A stretch of DNA of 64,000 nt from Alphaproteobacteria bacterium (lineage in GTDB: Bacteria; Pseudomonadota; Alphaproteobacteria; Caulobacterales; Hyphomonadaceae), in the NCBI GenBank assembly GCA_016125405.1, contig WGLW01000003.1, forward strand, positions 1 through 64,000. Direction: 5' to 3'. Shown here in pieces: positions 1 to 8,190 of this stretch (position 1 is the stretch's first letter; each line of letters starts with the position of its first letter). Below the pieces are notes generated by a model. The model was not told the DNA's origin. It was given only the letters and a program-made list of their open reading frames with translations, and searched no databases. Made by a program: the position numbers and the translations under genes.

Positions 1-78
1 CATCCGATCCGAACGACGATGCGGGGCTAACTCCCGGCGCGAATGCTTGCCGGCGTAGCCATCGAAACGTAGTCGTGA

Positions 79-225
79 TCAATCATCGAAACAGGAGAAA
101 TCCATGACGACCAAATCCAGAAAAGAGAATGCGGTTAAGAGCGCAAGATAAAACCCCAACGGTCGCGCGATCAGCGCAACAAGCGCAATAAATCCGAGGA
201 TCAACGTCCAGCCAGCCAGCGTCAT
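79..225 (-). pseudogene. kdpA: Truncated kdpA remnant (potassium-pump channel subunit)
   Basis: The first ~28 residues read MTLAGWTLILGFIALVALIA then RPLGFYLA, which matches the N-terminal first transmembrane segment of KdpA, the potassium-translocating subunit of the KdpFABC P-type ATPase. Its ATG overlaps the stop of kdpF (TGATG), the usual kdp arrangement. After about residue 28 the frame continues with unrelated sequence (LLTAFSFLDLVV...) and stops at residue 48, whereas KdpA is normally above 550 residues. No other KdpA-like reading was seen between here and the left edge. The gene therefore looks broken by deletion or rearrangement near position 140. Whether kdpB and kdpC lie further left cannot be seen. 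Confidence 0.65.
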
Positions 226-314
226 CAGAATTTCTCCGGCCGCAGAAGCGCGAAAAGGAAAAATGCAAACAAGCCGACGGCCATCGTGCCGCCGAGGATA
301 AGGTCAAGTGACAT
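225..314 (-). CDS. kdpF: KdpF small subunit of the Kdp potassium ATPase
   Basis: A 29-residue single-span membrane peptide, MSLDLILGGTMAVGLFAFFL followed by FALLRPEKF. The length and the ending ALLRPE(K/R)F are typical of KdpF, which stabilises the KdpABC complex in the inner membrane. It sits 3 bp downstream of a second tiny membrane ORF and overlaps the kdpA remnant start by one base. With kdpA truncated, this copy is probably a leftover of the operon. It is too short for most gene finders. Confidence 0.7.
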   Translation of the reverse strand: MSLDLILGGTMAVGLFAFFLFALLRPEKF

Positions 315-317
315 GGG

Positions 318-401
318 TTACAGCCGGTCGATGCCGGCGATCGCCGCGCCGATCGCGAGAAAGGCGCAGATCATGAAAGCTAGGGCCGCAAGATTAGCCA
401 T
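318..401 (-). CDS. 27-residue membrane peptide ahead of kdpF
   Basis: MANLAALAFMICAFLAIGAA followed by IAGIDRL: one hydrophobic span ending in a short polar tail, with a possible ribosome site (CAGGAG) about 8 bases upstream of the ATG. It is the first reading frame of the kdp remnant on the minus strand, and its stop is 3 bp from the kdpF start, so co-translation with kdpF is likely. The family is not recognised. It may be a Kdp accessory peptide or a chance ORF in a leader. Confidence 0.4.
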   Translation of the reverse strand: MANLAALAFMICAFLAIGAAIAGIDRL

Positions 402-442
402 GGCATCGCTCCTGTCAGAACGAGCGGGAAACTGACCGGGGC

Positions 443-483
443 GGCATTAAAGAGCGATAGGCGGCACCAGACGACGGCATTAA
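443..483. promoter_or_regulatory. Direct repeat upstream of the kdp remnant
   Basis: GGCATTAA occurs at 443-450 and again at 476-483, 33 bp (about three helical turns) apart. Both copies lie just upstream of the minus-strand kdp peptides. Spacing by whole turns is what a response regulator such as KdpE would need, but the sequence does not match a KdpE box known to me. Weak evidence. Confidence 0.2.
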
Positions 484-573
484 GGACGCATGAAGTTTTT
501 CATTATGACCAGTCACAATGGCTGCTCTCGGCGAGTTTCAGTCCCTCAATCGCTCTACTCCGAACGGAAAGTT

Positions 574-604
574 CGGCCCGAAGTCGTCACTCCAGTTCGG
601 GCCG
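574..604. terminator. Hairpin downstream of the GST gene
   Basis: CGGCCCGAA (574-582) and its exact reverse complement TTCGGGCCG (596-604) form a 9-bp stem with a 13-base loop, about 85 bp past the stop of the minus-strand GST gene. There is no strong U-tract. It could be a terminator or an mRNA-stabilising hairpin. The rest of 402-689 holds no convincing gene. Confidence 0.35.
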
Positions 605-689
605 CGGCCCCTCACGCCGTGTGCGCCTGTCAGATCAATGCCCCGGATAGAGCTTCGCCTTTCCGGCACGCCACCCAAGTCCGGAGACC

Positions 690-1337
690 TCAGCCGGCCT
701 TCGCGCGCTGTTTGTCCGCCGCTGCGAAATGCGCCAGTTGGGCGTCGCGGGCTTTCAGGAAAGCCGGGCGGCTGGTGATGCGTTTGACATAGGCTTCGGT
801 CGCGGGCCGGTCGCCATGCGCGCGCACGGTGGGAACGCGCAGCACATCCGCCATCAGCAGATCCGCCACGGTAAAGCGGCCCGCCGCCAGCCACTCGCGC
901 TGGCCCAGAACCGTCTCCATGTGGCCCAGCCGCGAGTCCATCCAGCCCGTGAGGCCGTTCTCCGTCGCGCCGGTCATGTTGAGGAACCACCACGGCACGC
1001 TGGCCATCTCCATTGAGTTGAGCGCGGCGACCACCCATTCCAGCACTTCGGCCTCGCCCACCGCATCGCGAGGCATCAGCGCCTCGCTCTTGCGCGCGAG
1101 GTACAAGAGGCAGGCGCCGCTTTCGAACAGGGTGACGTCGCCGTCCGTCAGGAAGGGAACCTGGCCGAAAGGCTGGCGGGCGAAATGCTCCGGCCCGCGA
1201 CCCTCGAACGGAACCGTGCGCACGTCATGCGCCAGGCCCGCTTCCTCGCACGCCCAGCGCAGCCGCAGGTCGCGCACGAAGCCACGGGGCATTTCGGGCA
1301 CCCAGTCATAGGTCCAGATTACCGGTTGCTGGCTCAT
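690..1337 (-). CDS. Glutathione S-transferase family protein
   Basis: A 215-residue protein of usual GST length. The N-terminal half is thioredoxin-like: it starts with a beta strand and a long helix, then has the cis-proline region QVPFLTDGD and the conserved ESGACLLYLARK, equivalent to the glutathione-binding E/S-x-A-I segment. The C-terminal half is helical with the typical capping motif around FTVADLLMADVL. The ATG is preceded by AGGAGG. GSTs conjugate glutathione to electrophiles or reduce peroxides in the cytoplasm; the substrate cannot be inferred. The DUF1801 gene lies immediately upstream on the same strand with 17 bp between, so the two probably form a transcript. Confidence 0.85.
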   Translation of the reverse strand: MSQQPVIWTYDWVPEMPRGFVRDLRLRWACEEAGLAHDVRTVPFEGRGPEHFARQPFGQVPFLTDGDVTLFESGACLLYLARKSEALMPRDAVGEAEVLEWVVAALNSMEMASVPWWFLNMTGATENGLTGWMDSRLGHMETVLGQREWLAAGRFTVADLLMADVLRVPTVRAHGDRPATEAYVKRITSRPAFLKARDAQLAHFAAADKQRAKAG

Positions 1338-1354
1338 CCCTTGCGTCCTCCTGT

Positions 1355-1786
1355 TTAGACCGCCTGACCCGTCGCCTCGACGCCATGGCGGATCGCCGCT
1401 TCAAGCACGTCGAGATTGATGTCATCGAGCGTCCTGAACTTGATGCAATATCCGCTGATGCTCGCCTTGCCGATGGTCTTTCCATAGACCGCGGCCAGGT
1501 GCTTCTTGTCCGCGAGGCCGATGATATAGACCGAAATCCCGGCCGTATTGGCGCTGAGGCCGATCTGGTAGAACTCCCGGGTTTTCCCGCCGGCATAGGT
1601 CAGCGTCTGAACGCCGTATCCGATGTTCGGGTTGGTGACGGTTTTCTCGCCGTCCTTTCCGTCAAGAAACGACAGCCGGCATTTGGGCATGACGCGCAGG
1701 ACAAGCCGGTGCAACGCGTCCATCTCGCCGCGCTTCGGCCCGGGCTGGCTGGCGATATACGTCGCGATCTGGTTCTTGACGGTCAT
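1355..1786 (-). CDS. DUF1801 family protein
   Basis: A 143-residue cytoplasmic protein resembling the DUF1801/YdhG-like fold: an N-terminal helix (QIATYIASQPGPKRGEMDAL), an RLVLRVMPKC segment, then alternating strands with GGKTREFYQIGLS. The start was placed at the ATG at 1786 because AGGGGGAT precedes it; a longer reading to 1942 has no support. The function of the family is not established. It is co-oriented with the downstream GST gene and divergent from the GFA gene. Confidence 0.6.
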   Translation of the reverse strand: MTVKNQIATYIASQPGPKRGEMDALHRLVLRVMPKCRLSFLDGKDGEKTVTNPNIGYGVQTLTYAGGKTREFYQIGLSANTAGISVYIIGLADKKHLAAVYGKTIGKASISGYCIKFRTLDDINLDVLEAAIRHGVEATGQAV

Positions 1787-1899
1787 GTGATCCCCCTGGC
1801 TTCTCACGGAACGACGAACCAGCTTGCCGGAAACCGACACCGGCCTGAAAAGATTCTTGTGGCCCCGCACCGCCCCGGGCGCCGGACAGGAGAGGAAGC

Positions 1900-2292
1900 A
1901 TGATTGAGGGAGCCTGCCTCTGCGGCGCGGTGCGCTGGACATTCAACGGAACGCCCGAAAGCGCCACCGCCTGCAACTGCACGGCCTGCCGCCGCTATGG
2001 CGCACTCTGGGCCTACGATTTTGACGGCGAAGGGATCACGGTTTCGGGCGAAACCCTATCCTACGTGCGCGGCCACAAGGTGCTCGGCTTCTATTTCTGT
2101 CCCACATGCGGGTGCATCGCGTACTGGCGCTCGCGCATGGACGAGCCGGGCGGGCGCCGCCGCATCGCGGTCAACCTGCGCTTCGCCGAACCGGACGCCG
2201 TGGCTCAGATCCCCATCACCCATTTCGACGGCCTCGGCGACCTCCGTCAGTCCTCGCGCGACGGCCGATGCGTGGCGGACTACTGGTTCTGA
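1900..2292 (+). CDS. GFA (CENP-V/formaldehyde-activating-like) family zinc protein
   Basis: A 130-residue protein with the full Cys set of the GFA fold: GACLCGAVRW at the N-terminus, CNCTACRRYG near residue 27, and FYFCPTCGCIAYW near residue 66. These cysteines bind zinc. The family is named after glutathione-dependent formaldehyde-activating enzyme, but most members have no proven reaction. The ribosome site GGAGAGGAAG lies just before the ATG. It is divergent from the DUF1801 gene with a 113-bp shared upstream region. Confidence 0.85.
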   Translation: MIEGACLCGAVRWTFNGTPESATACNCTACRRYGALWAYDFDGEGITVSGETLSYVRGHKVLGFYFCPTCGCIAYWRSRMDEPGGRRRIAVNLRFAEPDAVAQIPITHFDGLGDLRQSSRDGRCVADYWF

Positions 2293-2398
2293 AGGGGGCG
2301 CAGGCGGCCGCCGCGTGGCCTTATCCATGATGTTCGGCGAATGTTTACCTCGTTCGCCTAGCGTTGCCCGGGGACCAGATTCGAATGGAGCGCAGAGG

Positions 2399-2851
2399 AT
2401 GACCCAGCTTTCGGTCCATCGCCTGATCTATGTCAGCGCGGCGCGCGTGGAGGTGAGCCCCGGCGTGCTGGAGTCAATTCTCGCTGTGGCGCGTGCGAAC
2501 AACGAGCCGGCCGGCGTCACCGGCCTGCTGCTGTTCCACGACGGATCGTTCTTTCAGGTCCTCGAAGGCCCGAAGCCCGCCGTCGAGCGCATCTTCGCCG
2601 CCATCGAGGCCGACCCCCGGCATTCCCGCGTCCTCGTCCTGCAGTCCGGTGACGAAACCGCCCGGTCGTTCCCCAACTGGTCGATGGGCTATGTGGGCGG
2701 CCACGCGTTGGGGCCGGACCAGCAGGCGCACCTCATCGACTTGCGTCACCTGGTTGGTCAGGAAGAGCCCGCGAACCTGACGTCCTCGCCGGTCGTATCC
2801 GTCCAGATCAACGCGTTCCTGACCAGCTTCCGCGAATTCGCGCTGACCTGA
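2399..2851 (+). CDS. Stand-alone BLUF-domain blue-light receptor
   Basis: A 150-residue protein in which residues ~7-100 form a BLUF (FAD-binding blue-light) domain. Visible are RLIYVS with the photoactive Tyr11, Asn34/Asn35 before the VTGLL strand, Gln53 in SFFQVLEG, and a late Trp/Met pair in NWSMGYVG. Tyr, Asn and Gln correspond to the residues that hydrogen-bond the flavin and switch on illumination. The ~50-residue tail carries no known output domain, so this is a short single-domain BLUF that would act by binding a partner. No GGDEF/EAL or transcription-factor gene is adjacent. The start was chosen at the ATG after GCAGAGG. Confidence 0.9.
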   Translation: MTQLSVHRLIYVSAARVEVSPGVLESILAVARANNEPAGVTGLLLFHDGSFFQVLEGPKPAVERIFAAIEADPRHSRVLVLQSGDETARSFPNWSMGYVGGHALGPDQQAHLIDLRHLVGQEEPANLTSSPVVSVQINAFLTSFREFALT

Positions 2852-2884
2852 TCCCCGGCTCACGGTGCCACTCAGATGGTGGGA

Positions 2885-2911
2885 CCCGGATAACGCCCCC
2901 GCGTTTCCGGG
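2885..2911 (+). terminator. Hairpin after the BLUF gene
   Basis: CCCGGA-t-AACGC pairs with GCGTT-TCCGGG across a CCCC loop: an 11-bp stem with one bulged base, 34 bp past the BLUF stop. It is followed by a weak T-rich stretch (ATTGTCTGTT). It lies between convergent genes and may serve both. Confidence 0.5.
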
Positions 2912-3000
2912 ATTGTCTGTTGCAACGGGTGCATGATGGCTGCGGGGCCGGACGCAGCGAAGCGGAGAGCCAGGCGCATTTCAAAGAGGGCCTGCCTCAT

Positions 3001-3825
3001 TCAGTCCGTCACCTTGTAGGGCGGCGAAGCAGATACCGGACCGACTGACCAGCGACCGTCGAACCCTTCGGTTGGTTGGTCGAACAGCGTGATGCCGGGC
3101 GCCGTGGTCTGAGAAGGATCGCCAACCTTATGCACTCCGCATTGCGGCGCGCATTGCCATGCCTCTCCGGGGCCGTCCTGCGCCACCAGGGTGAGCGTCG
3201 AGCCGGACGGCAGGTGCATGGCCATCGGGTCGATGGGCGGAAAGCCGGCCATCGCAAACGTCTTGCGCCTTGCGTGCAGCGACCCCACCAGAACAAGCAC
3301 TCTTGTCGCCTGGCCGGCTTTCGAAGCCAACGTTGTGGCCAGCCCGATCTCGTAAGGCGTTTGGGAGCCGTCGGCCCCGTCTGGCGTGGAGTGCTGGAAA
3401 GGGATCACCCGAATGTCCGCCCCCGCGAGCTTCAGCGCCTGCAACCTGTCGAACAGGGCGAACATCGCCACGCTGGACCGGCCGTCCGGCGTCATCATCG
3501 GCGTCAACGCCTGATGGAAGTCTGCACGTGCAGCGGCGCTTCCATTCGAGGCCATGTAGCGCTCGAATACCGGAGCGAGCGCTTCGCTTTGCTCAAGGGC
3601 GACGACGACCGGACCCTGCCTGGCCGCCACACACGCGACTTCCCCGAATTGCGCCGGAGCTTGTTGCGTGCCGTGCTGTTCGCCGAAGATGACGTATCGT
3701 TCGGGGTGTTCGAGAACCGCCATGGTTCCCGGCGGTGGATCGCACGTAGCCAGCAGGTGGGAAGCGTGAGGCGCTGTATGGGCGCATGCTCCCGACAGCA
3801 GCAAAAGCGGTATCCATCTCAGCAT
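3001..3825 (-). CDS. ChaN/Tiki-like exported protein
   Basis: A 274-residue protein starting with an export signal (MLRWIPLLLLSGACAHTAP). The Cys after SGA could be a lipidation site, although the lipobox is not ideal. The mature part carries the GEQHGTQQAP signature and a VVVALEQSEALAPVFERYM segment resembling the ChaN/TraB/Tiki haem-binding or hydrolase superfamily, with a late VGSLHARRKTF segment supplying another His. The start at 3825 is preferred over a TTG at 3840 because GGGGGAA precedes the ATG. Members bind haem or act as metallo-hydrolases; which applies here is not known. Confidence 0.55.
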   Translation of the reverse strand: MLRWIPLLLLSGACAHTAPHASHLLATCDPPPGTMAVLEHPERYVIFGEQHGTQQAPAQFGEVACVAARQGPVVVALEQSEALAPVFERYMASNGSAAARADFHQALTPMMTPDGRSSVAMFALFDRLQALKLAGADIRVIPFQHSTPDGADGSQTPYEIGLATTLASKAGQATRVLVLVGSLHARRKTFAMAGFPPIDPMAMHLPSGSTLTLVAQDGPGEAWQCAPQCGVHKVGDPSQTTAPGITLFDQPTEGFDGRWSVGPVSASPPYKVTD

Positions 3826-4019
3826 ATGAATTTCCCCCAACTCGAGCCGTCAAGGTCTGGTCTTACGCCGATCCGATGTCCACCGCTGCAGGCATACAGA
3901 ACACCGCGTCCGCGGCGAAGGCCCGGGCCCAGTGACCACGAGCGTCTCGTCTGTCATCCCGTCAATCGGCTGCGTTTGACCTGCGAAGCGGAGCGCTGGG
4001 ACCTTACCCCTCGACCCGC

Positions 4020-4045
4020 CTCATCCGAGCCCGTCGAAGGATGAG
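4020..4045. repeat. Short hairpin repeat in the 3826-4159 gap
   Basis: CTCATCC (4020-4026) and GGATGAG (4039-4045) flank a 12-base loop, GAGCCCGTCGAA. It resembles the dispersed CTCATCCTTCGACA...GGATGAG extragenic palindromes common in alphaproteobacterial genomes. The surrounding 334-bp gap between the ChaN-like gene and the M14 peptidase gene holds no gene I can support. Confidence 0.45.
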
Positions 4046-4159
4046 CGAATTGGCTCGCAAACCTGTCATTCGTACGTTTGACATATGTGGCTGCAAGCCG
4101 TTCCACTCTGAGCGGCAAGTCTGATCTGAACTGGCCGTTCGACTTCAGGCTGCCGTCCC

Positions 4160-6832
4160 TCACTCCGTATGTGCGGGCCCCAGCAGCACGGCGTTCGCGA
4201 CCAGCAGGTCCAGCCCGCGCACATAGGCGCGTGTTGTTGGGCTCTGGGTGAAGCCGATGATCAGGCCTTTGCCTTTCTGCTCCAGCGTTGCGTAGGGCTT
4301 CAACGCCAGTTGCAGGCGGTTCTCCTTCCAGAGATAGCCGCTGGCCAGCAGCTTGTCGGCGGCGGCGAAGCGCAGGGCGGTTACGCCGTCGGCCGCGTTG
4401 AGCGGGGCGTAGATGTCGCTGCCGCCCACCGGCACGACGGCGCGGTCATAGCCCGCCGACAGCCAGCTGTAGGGATCGGCCACCGTCCAGCCCAGCGCGC
4501 CGGGCAGAACGTCCGGCGCCGCATCGCGGTCCTTTTCGGCGGCGGCGAGGTCGGCTGTCGAGGCCAGCCGCGTGCCGGGCACGGTCTCCTTCTTGTCGTC
4601 GGACTTGTCCGCCGCCTTGACGTCCGGGTCGATGAAGGCGCGCTCGCGGCGCAGGGACGAGAGCCCGGTCAGCGGCGTCGAGAGATAGCGCATCGCCGAG
4701 CCGAGCCCCACCAGCACGCCGCCATTGTCCACAAAGTCGCGCAGGGCGGCGGCGCCTTTCAGGCCCAGCGTGTCGTTGTAGTGGCCCTCCGGCAGGATCA
4801 GCACGTCATAGCGCGAGAGGTCGGCGTCGGTCAGCGTACCGGTGCGGATCGGCGCGACCGGCGCGCCGAAGCGGCGCTCCAGGATGAAGCGCGTCGCGCC
4901 GGCCGAGGTGGGCTCGACGCCTTCGTCCCACGCGATGGCGATGCGCGGCTGCTTCAGCGTATGCGCCTCGTCGCTGCCGAAATTGGAGCCGTCCTCGACC
5001 CAGCTGGTCGACATCGGAACCAGTTCGGCGCCGGTCTGCCGCGCCAGTTCGCGCAGGCGCGTGCGCATGTCGGGCGGATTGTGGCTGGCGGCGAACACCA
5101 CCGTGCCACGCGCGAAGGTGCGGCCGTTCGAGGTGAAGGGCAGGTCGAGCGAGCGGCCGGAGAGGCCGGATTCCAGCGCCGCGAACACCAGCCGCGCCTG
5201 CCCGGCGTCGGTCCACGGCACGGCGAAGCCGAAGCTGGCGTCGCCATCGTTGGGCGGGGCGGAGATCGGCGCGTCGGGGTCGATGGCGTGGCCGGTCGCC
5301 GCTGAGGCGCAGGTGGCGAGGGAGAGGCCGTCCATCAGCGGCAGCGACCAGGCGGTCACGTCGTATAGCTGGTGTGGCAGTCCCTCGGAGCGGCGGCGCT
5401 CCTGTTCGGCCATGAATGTTTCGTCCAGCGGCGTGGTGGGGGACAGCAGGGTTTCGAGGAGCGCGCGGTTGGGCTGGGCGCTGTCGATCACCAGGGCGCC
5501 GCTGGGGTAGGTGCGGCCGCACAGGTTCGCGCCGGGGCTGGCTTGCGTGACCGTAATGTCCTGCTGGGCGAGCGTGCGGGCGAGGTCCTCGGCCTGCCAG
5601 CGGTGGACGTTGAGATCTATGACGAAATACCGGTCCCTGGCCTTGCGGCCGTCGGCGACGGCCTGCGCGCGGTAGTCGGCGTAGCTCGTCAGGAACTGAA
5701 GTTTGTTGATGGAAACCGTTTTCGCTGTCGTGAACGTTGCAACGAAGTGGCGAAGCACCGCGTCGTAGTATGTCAGCGTTGTTCCGTCGCGCCGGTCGTA
5801 GCGAAGTCCGGACGGACCGCCCTGTTCGTACGTGAACGATATGGCCCCGTTCAGCGTCGGCCAGTTATCGCCGTAGCCGGGATAGAAAAGGTCGTACGTG
5901 TCGCGATTGAAGTAGTCGAATCCGTCGTCGTCGAACGCCTGCGCGTTGTTGCGCCCGATCAGCGTTTGAAGGTCGAGCTGTTGTTTCGTTACGTTCGGAT
6001 TGATGGGCTGTGCAACTGGCGGAAAGAAGTAACTTTCGTCGCCACCCATTTCATGCGCGTCGACGGATGCAATTGGTCGCCACGACAAGAAAGTTCGTAC
6101 GCGTCCAATCGTCTCCGGTTGCGTCAACGCGAACCAGTCGCGGTTCATGTCGAACAGATAGTGGTTGTATCGACCGCCGGGCCACGGTTGGTCGTGTTCG
6201 GCGGAATAGCGGTCGCCAATTGGCGACAGTCCGCGGGCGGCGTTGTACGCGTTCACGAAACGGTTGCGGCCGTCCGGGTTTTGCATCGGGTCGATGACGA
6301 TGACGGTGTTGCGCAATATCGTGGCGACGTCGGCGTCGTCCCGTGCGGCGACGAGTTTGTACGACAACGCGATGGCGGCGTCCGTCGACGAGATTTCGTC
6401 GCCATGAACGCCGTACGCCAACCACACAACGGCCGGCGTCGACGAAATCAATCGACGACGTTCGTCAACAGACAAACTTCCGGACGCCAGTTTCGCCATG
6501 TTGGCCTTGATTTCATCGATCCGCGCGATGTTCTCCGGCGAACTGATAGCGACCGTGACGAGATCGCGGCCTTCCCACGATTTCGCGTAGGGCGTCACCA
6601 CGACCCGATCCGGCGCCGCGGCGCTGAGGGCCGCAAACCAGCGCAGCGTTTCCGCCGGCGTGCTGATATCGGCCCCCGGAGCGTGGCCGGTGACGGACTC
6701 TATGGTCGGAATTGCGGGATCGAAGCTTCCCGTCAGCAGACGGACGGTTCCCGGACGGGTCTGGGCCTGGCTGGCGCTGACCGCAAGCAGTGTTGCGGCA
6801 AGCACGGTTGCGATGCAGCGCGCAAATGTCAT
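4160..6832 (-). CDS. Exported M14-family zinc carboxypeptidase-like protein
   Basis: An 890-residue protein with a cleavable signal peptide (MTFARCIATVLAATLLAVSA, SQAQ). Residues ~55-345 form an M14 domain with zinc ligands His143 and Glu146 (GVHGDE) and His260 (DAHEMGG), substrate residues Asn230/Arg231 (DMNRD), and catalytic Glu336 (TYEQGG), so it should be an active metallopeptidase. The C-terminal ~500 residues look like a glutamine-amidotransferase-like domain (VLILPEGHYNDTLG, DFVDNGGVLVGLGSA). It probably acts in the periplasm on peptides. Codon use changes inside the gene: the M14 part (about 5690-6530) uses TTG, ATA, AAA and ACA where the rest uses CTG/CTC and GC-ending codons. It is divergent from glpS with 283 bp between. 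Confidence 0.85.
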   Translation of the reverse strand: MTFARCIATVLAATLLAVSASQAQTRPGTVRLLTGSFDPAIPTIESVTGHAPGADISTPAETLRWFAALSAAAPDRVVVTPYAKSWEGRDLVTVAISSPENIARIDEIKANMAKLASGSLSVDERRRLISSTPAVVWLAYGVHGDEISSTDAAIALSYKLVAARDDADVATILRNTVIVIDPMQNPDGRNRFVNAYNAARGLSPIGDRYSAEHDQPWPGGRYNHYLFDMNRDWFALTQPETIGRVRTFLSWRPIASVDAHEMGGDESYFFPPVAQPINPNVTKQQLDLQTLIGRNNAQAFDDDGFDYFNRDTYDLFYPGYGDNWPTLNGAISFTYEQGGPSGLRYDRRDGTTLTYYDAVLRHFVATFTTAKTVSINKLQFLTSYADYRAQAVADGRKARDRYFVIDLNVHRWQAEDLARTLAQQDITVTQASPGANLCGRTYPSGALVIDSAQPNRALLETLLSPTTPLDETFMAEQERRRSEGLPHQLYDVTAWSLPLMDGLSLATCASAATGHAIDPDAPISAPPNDGDASFGFAVPWTDAGQARLVFAALESGLSGRSLDLPFTSNGRTFARGTVVFAASHNPPDMRTRLRELARQTGAELVPMSTSWVEDGSNFGSDEAHTLKQPRIAIAWDEGVEPTSAGATRFILERRFGAPVAPIRTGTLTDADLSRYDVLILPEGHYNDTLGLKGAAALRDFVDNGGVLVGLGSAMRYLSTPLTGLSSLRRERAFIDPDVKAADKSDDKKETVPGTRLASTADLAAAEKDRDAAPDVLPGALGWTVADPYSWLSAGYDRAVVPVGGSDIYAPLNAADGVTALRFAAADKLLASGYLWKENRLQLALKPYATLEQKGKGLIIGFTQSPTTRAYVRGLDLLVANAVLLGPAHTE

Positions 6833-7115
6833 GTCTGAAGTGTCCGCCAGTCCGCCAGTGATTCGTCACGCTTAGCGCACGGGCGAGGGGCAGGCACAAG
6901 GTTTCGCCTGATCCGTGCGGCTGGCAGGGATTTCCGCCCTGGTTTCGCCCGCCGCGCGCGGCGTCGCCAGGCCCTTGCGCGTGGCGTCGTCCGGGATGTG
7001 CGCCAAACCGAAACGAAATTAGCGCGCGGATTCGGTCGGGTTTGGTTTGACGATCCGGAATTTCACGTCCTAACTCGTGTCGCCGGCGAGTGTGGTCGGG
7101 AGGGTCACGCGTACG

Positions 7116-8186
7116 ATGCTCGAGTTGACGGAGGTAACCCGGCGCGTCGGCGGTGAGCTTCACCTCGATCGCATCTCCCTGCGTCTTGAGCGGGGCAGCC
7201 TCAACGTGCTGCTTGGCCCGACGCTGGCTGGCAAGACCAGCCTGATGCGCGTGATGGCGGGTCTCGATCCGCCGAGCAGCGGCACAGTGTCGTTCAATGA
7301 CGTTGACGTAACGGGACGACCGGTGCGCGAGCGAAACGTCGCCATGGTCTACCAGCAGTTCATCAATTACCCGGGGCTCAGCGTGCGCGAGAACATCGCC
7401 TCGCCGCTGCGCGTCCGCGGCGCCAACAAGCGCATGATAACCACCGAAGTGGCGCGGGCCGCCGCTCTGCTGCGGCTTGAACCCTATCTGGATCGCAAGC
7501 CGTCCGAACTATCCGGCGGCCAGCAGCAGCGCGTGGCGCTGGCCCGCGCCATCGTCAAGAAGGCCGATCTTGTCCTGCTCGACGAACCGCTGGCCAACCT
7601 CGACTACAAGCTGCGCGAGGAATTGCGGGAGGAGCTTCCGCGGTTGTTCGCAGACAGCGGCTCGGTGGTCGTCTACGCCACGACGGAGCCGACCGAAGCC
7701 CTTCTTCTCGGCGGCTCGACGGCGACCATGCGCGAGGGCGCCATCACACAGTTCGGCAAGACCATCGACGTGTTCCGCAAGCCGCAGGATCTGGTGACCG
7801 CGGTGACGTTCTCCGACCCGCCGCTGAACGTGCTGCCGGTGCGGGCGAGCGCCGGGAAGACCTGGCCAAGAAGCGGACCGGAAGCCAATTGCGCCCTGCG
7901 TCCGCTGCCGGACGGTCACTGGACGCTGGCGTTCCGTCCGCATCACCTGCGGCTGGGCGAGGGCGGGCCGCGCGCGCTGCGGTTCATGCTCAACGTTGTG
8001 TCGAGCGAAATCACCGGGTCGGAGAGCTATGTGCATCTTGCGTTCGGCGACCTGCGCTGGGTCATGCTTGCGCACGGCGTTCAGGTGCATCCCGCCGGCG
8101 CCACGCTGACGGCGCATGTCGAGCCCGAGCGTGTGATGACCTTCGATCAGGACGGTCTTGCCGTCACGCTGCGCGAGGCGGCGTAA
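7116..8186 (+). CDS. glpS: Glycerol ABC transporter ATPase GlpS
   Basis: A 356-residue ABC ATPase of the CUT1-like glycerol importer. Walker A is GPTLAGKTS (residues 34-42), the signature [14 protein letters not shown] is intact, and Walker B is LVLLDEP. The C-terminal ~120 residues form the regulatory TOBE-like domain. The H-loop position reads YATTEPTEA, with Thr instead of His. The unusual GPTLAGKT P-loop is characteristic of GlpS of the Rhizobium glpSTPQUV system. The start at 7116 follows GGGAGGG; a longer frame begins at 7077. It is the first gene of an operon in which most neighbours overlap or nearly touch. Confidence 0.88.
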   Translation: MLELTEVTRRVGGELHLDRISLRLERGSLNVLLGPTLAGKTSLMRVMAGLDPPSSGTVSFNDVDVTGRPVRERNVAMVYQQFINYPGLSVRENIASPLRVRGANKRMITTEVARAAALLRLEPYLDRKPSELSGGQQQRVALARAIVKKADLVLLDEPLANLDYKLREELREELPRLFADSGSVVVYATTEPTEALLLGGSTATMREGAITQFGKTIDVFRKPQDLVTAVTFSDPPLNVLPVRASAGKTWPRSGPEANCALRPLPDGHWTLAFRPHHLRLGEGGPRALRFMLNVVSSEITGSESYVHLAFGDLRWVMLAHGVQVHPAGATLTAHVEPERVMTFDQDGLAVTLREAA

Positions 8187-8190
8187 CAGG

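Noticed and set aside
490-792. Plus-strand 100-codon frame at the left end
   Set aside because: It overlaps the GST 3' end, has no ribosome site and no recognisable composition.
4169-6838. Long plus-strand frames opposite the M14 peptidase
   Set aside because: The minus frame has a full set of M14 zinc and catalytic residues plus a signal peptide; the plus frames are low-complexity.
6840-7115. Imperfect inverted repeat around GGTTTGG upstream of glpS
   Set aside because: The arms match only in part, and no known glp operator pattern could be recognised, so no operator is called.
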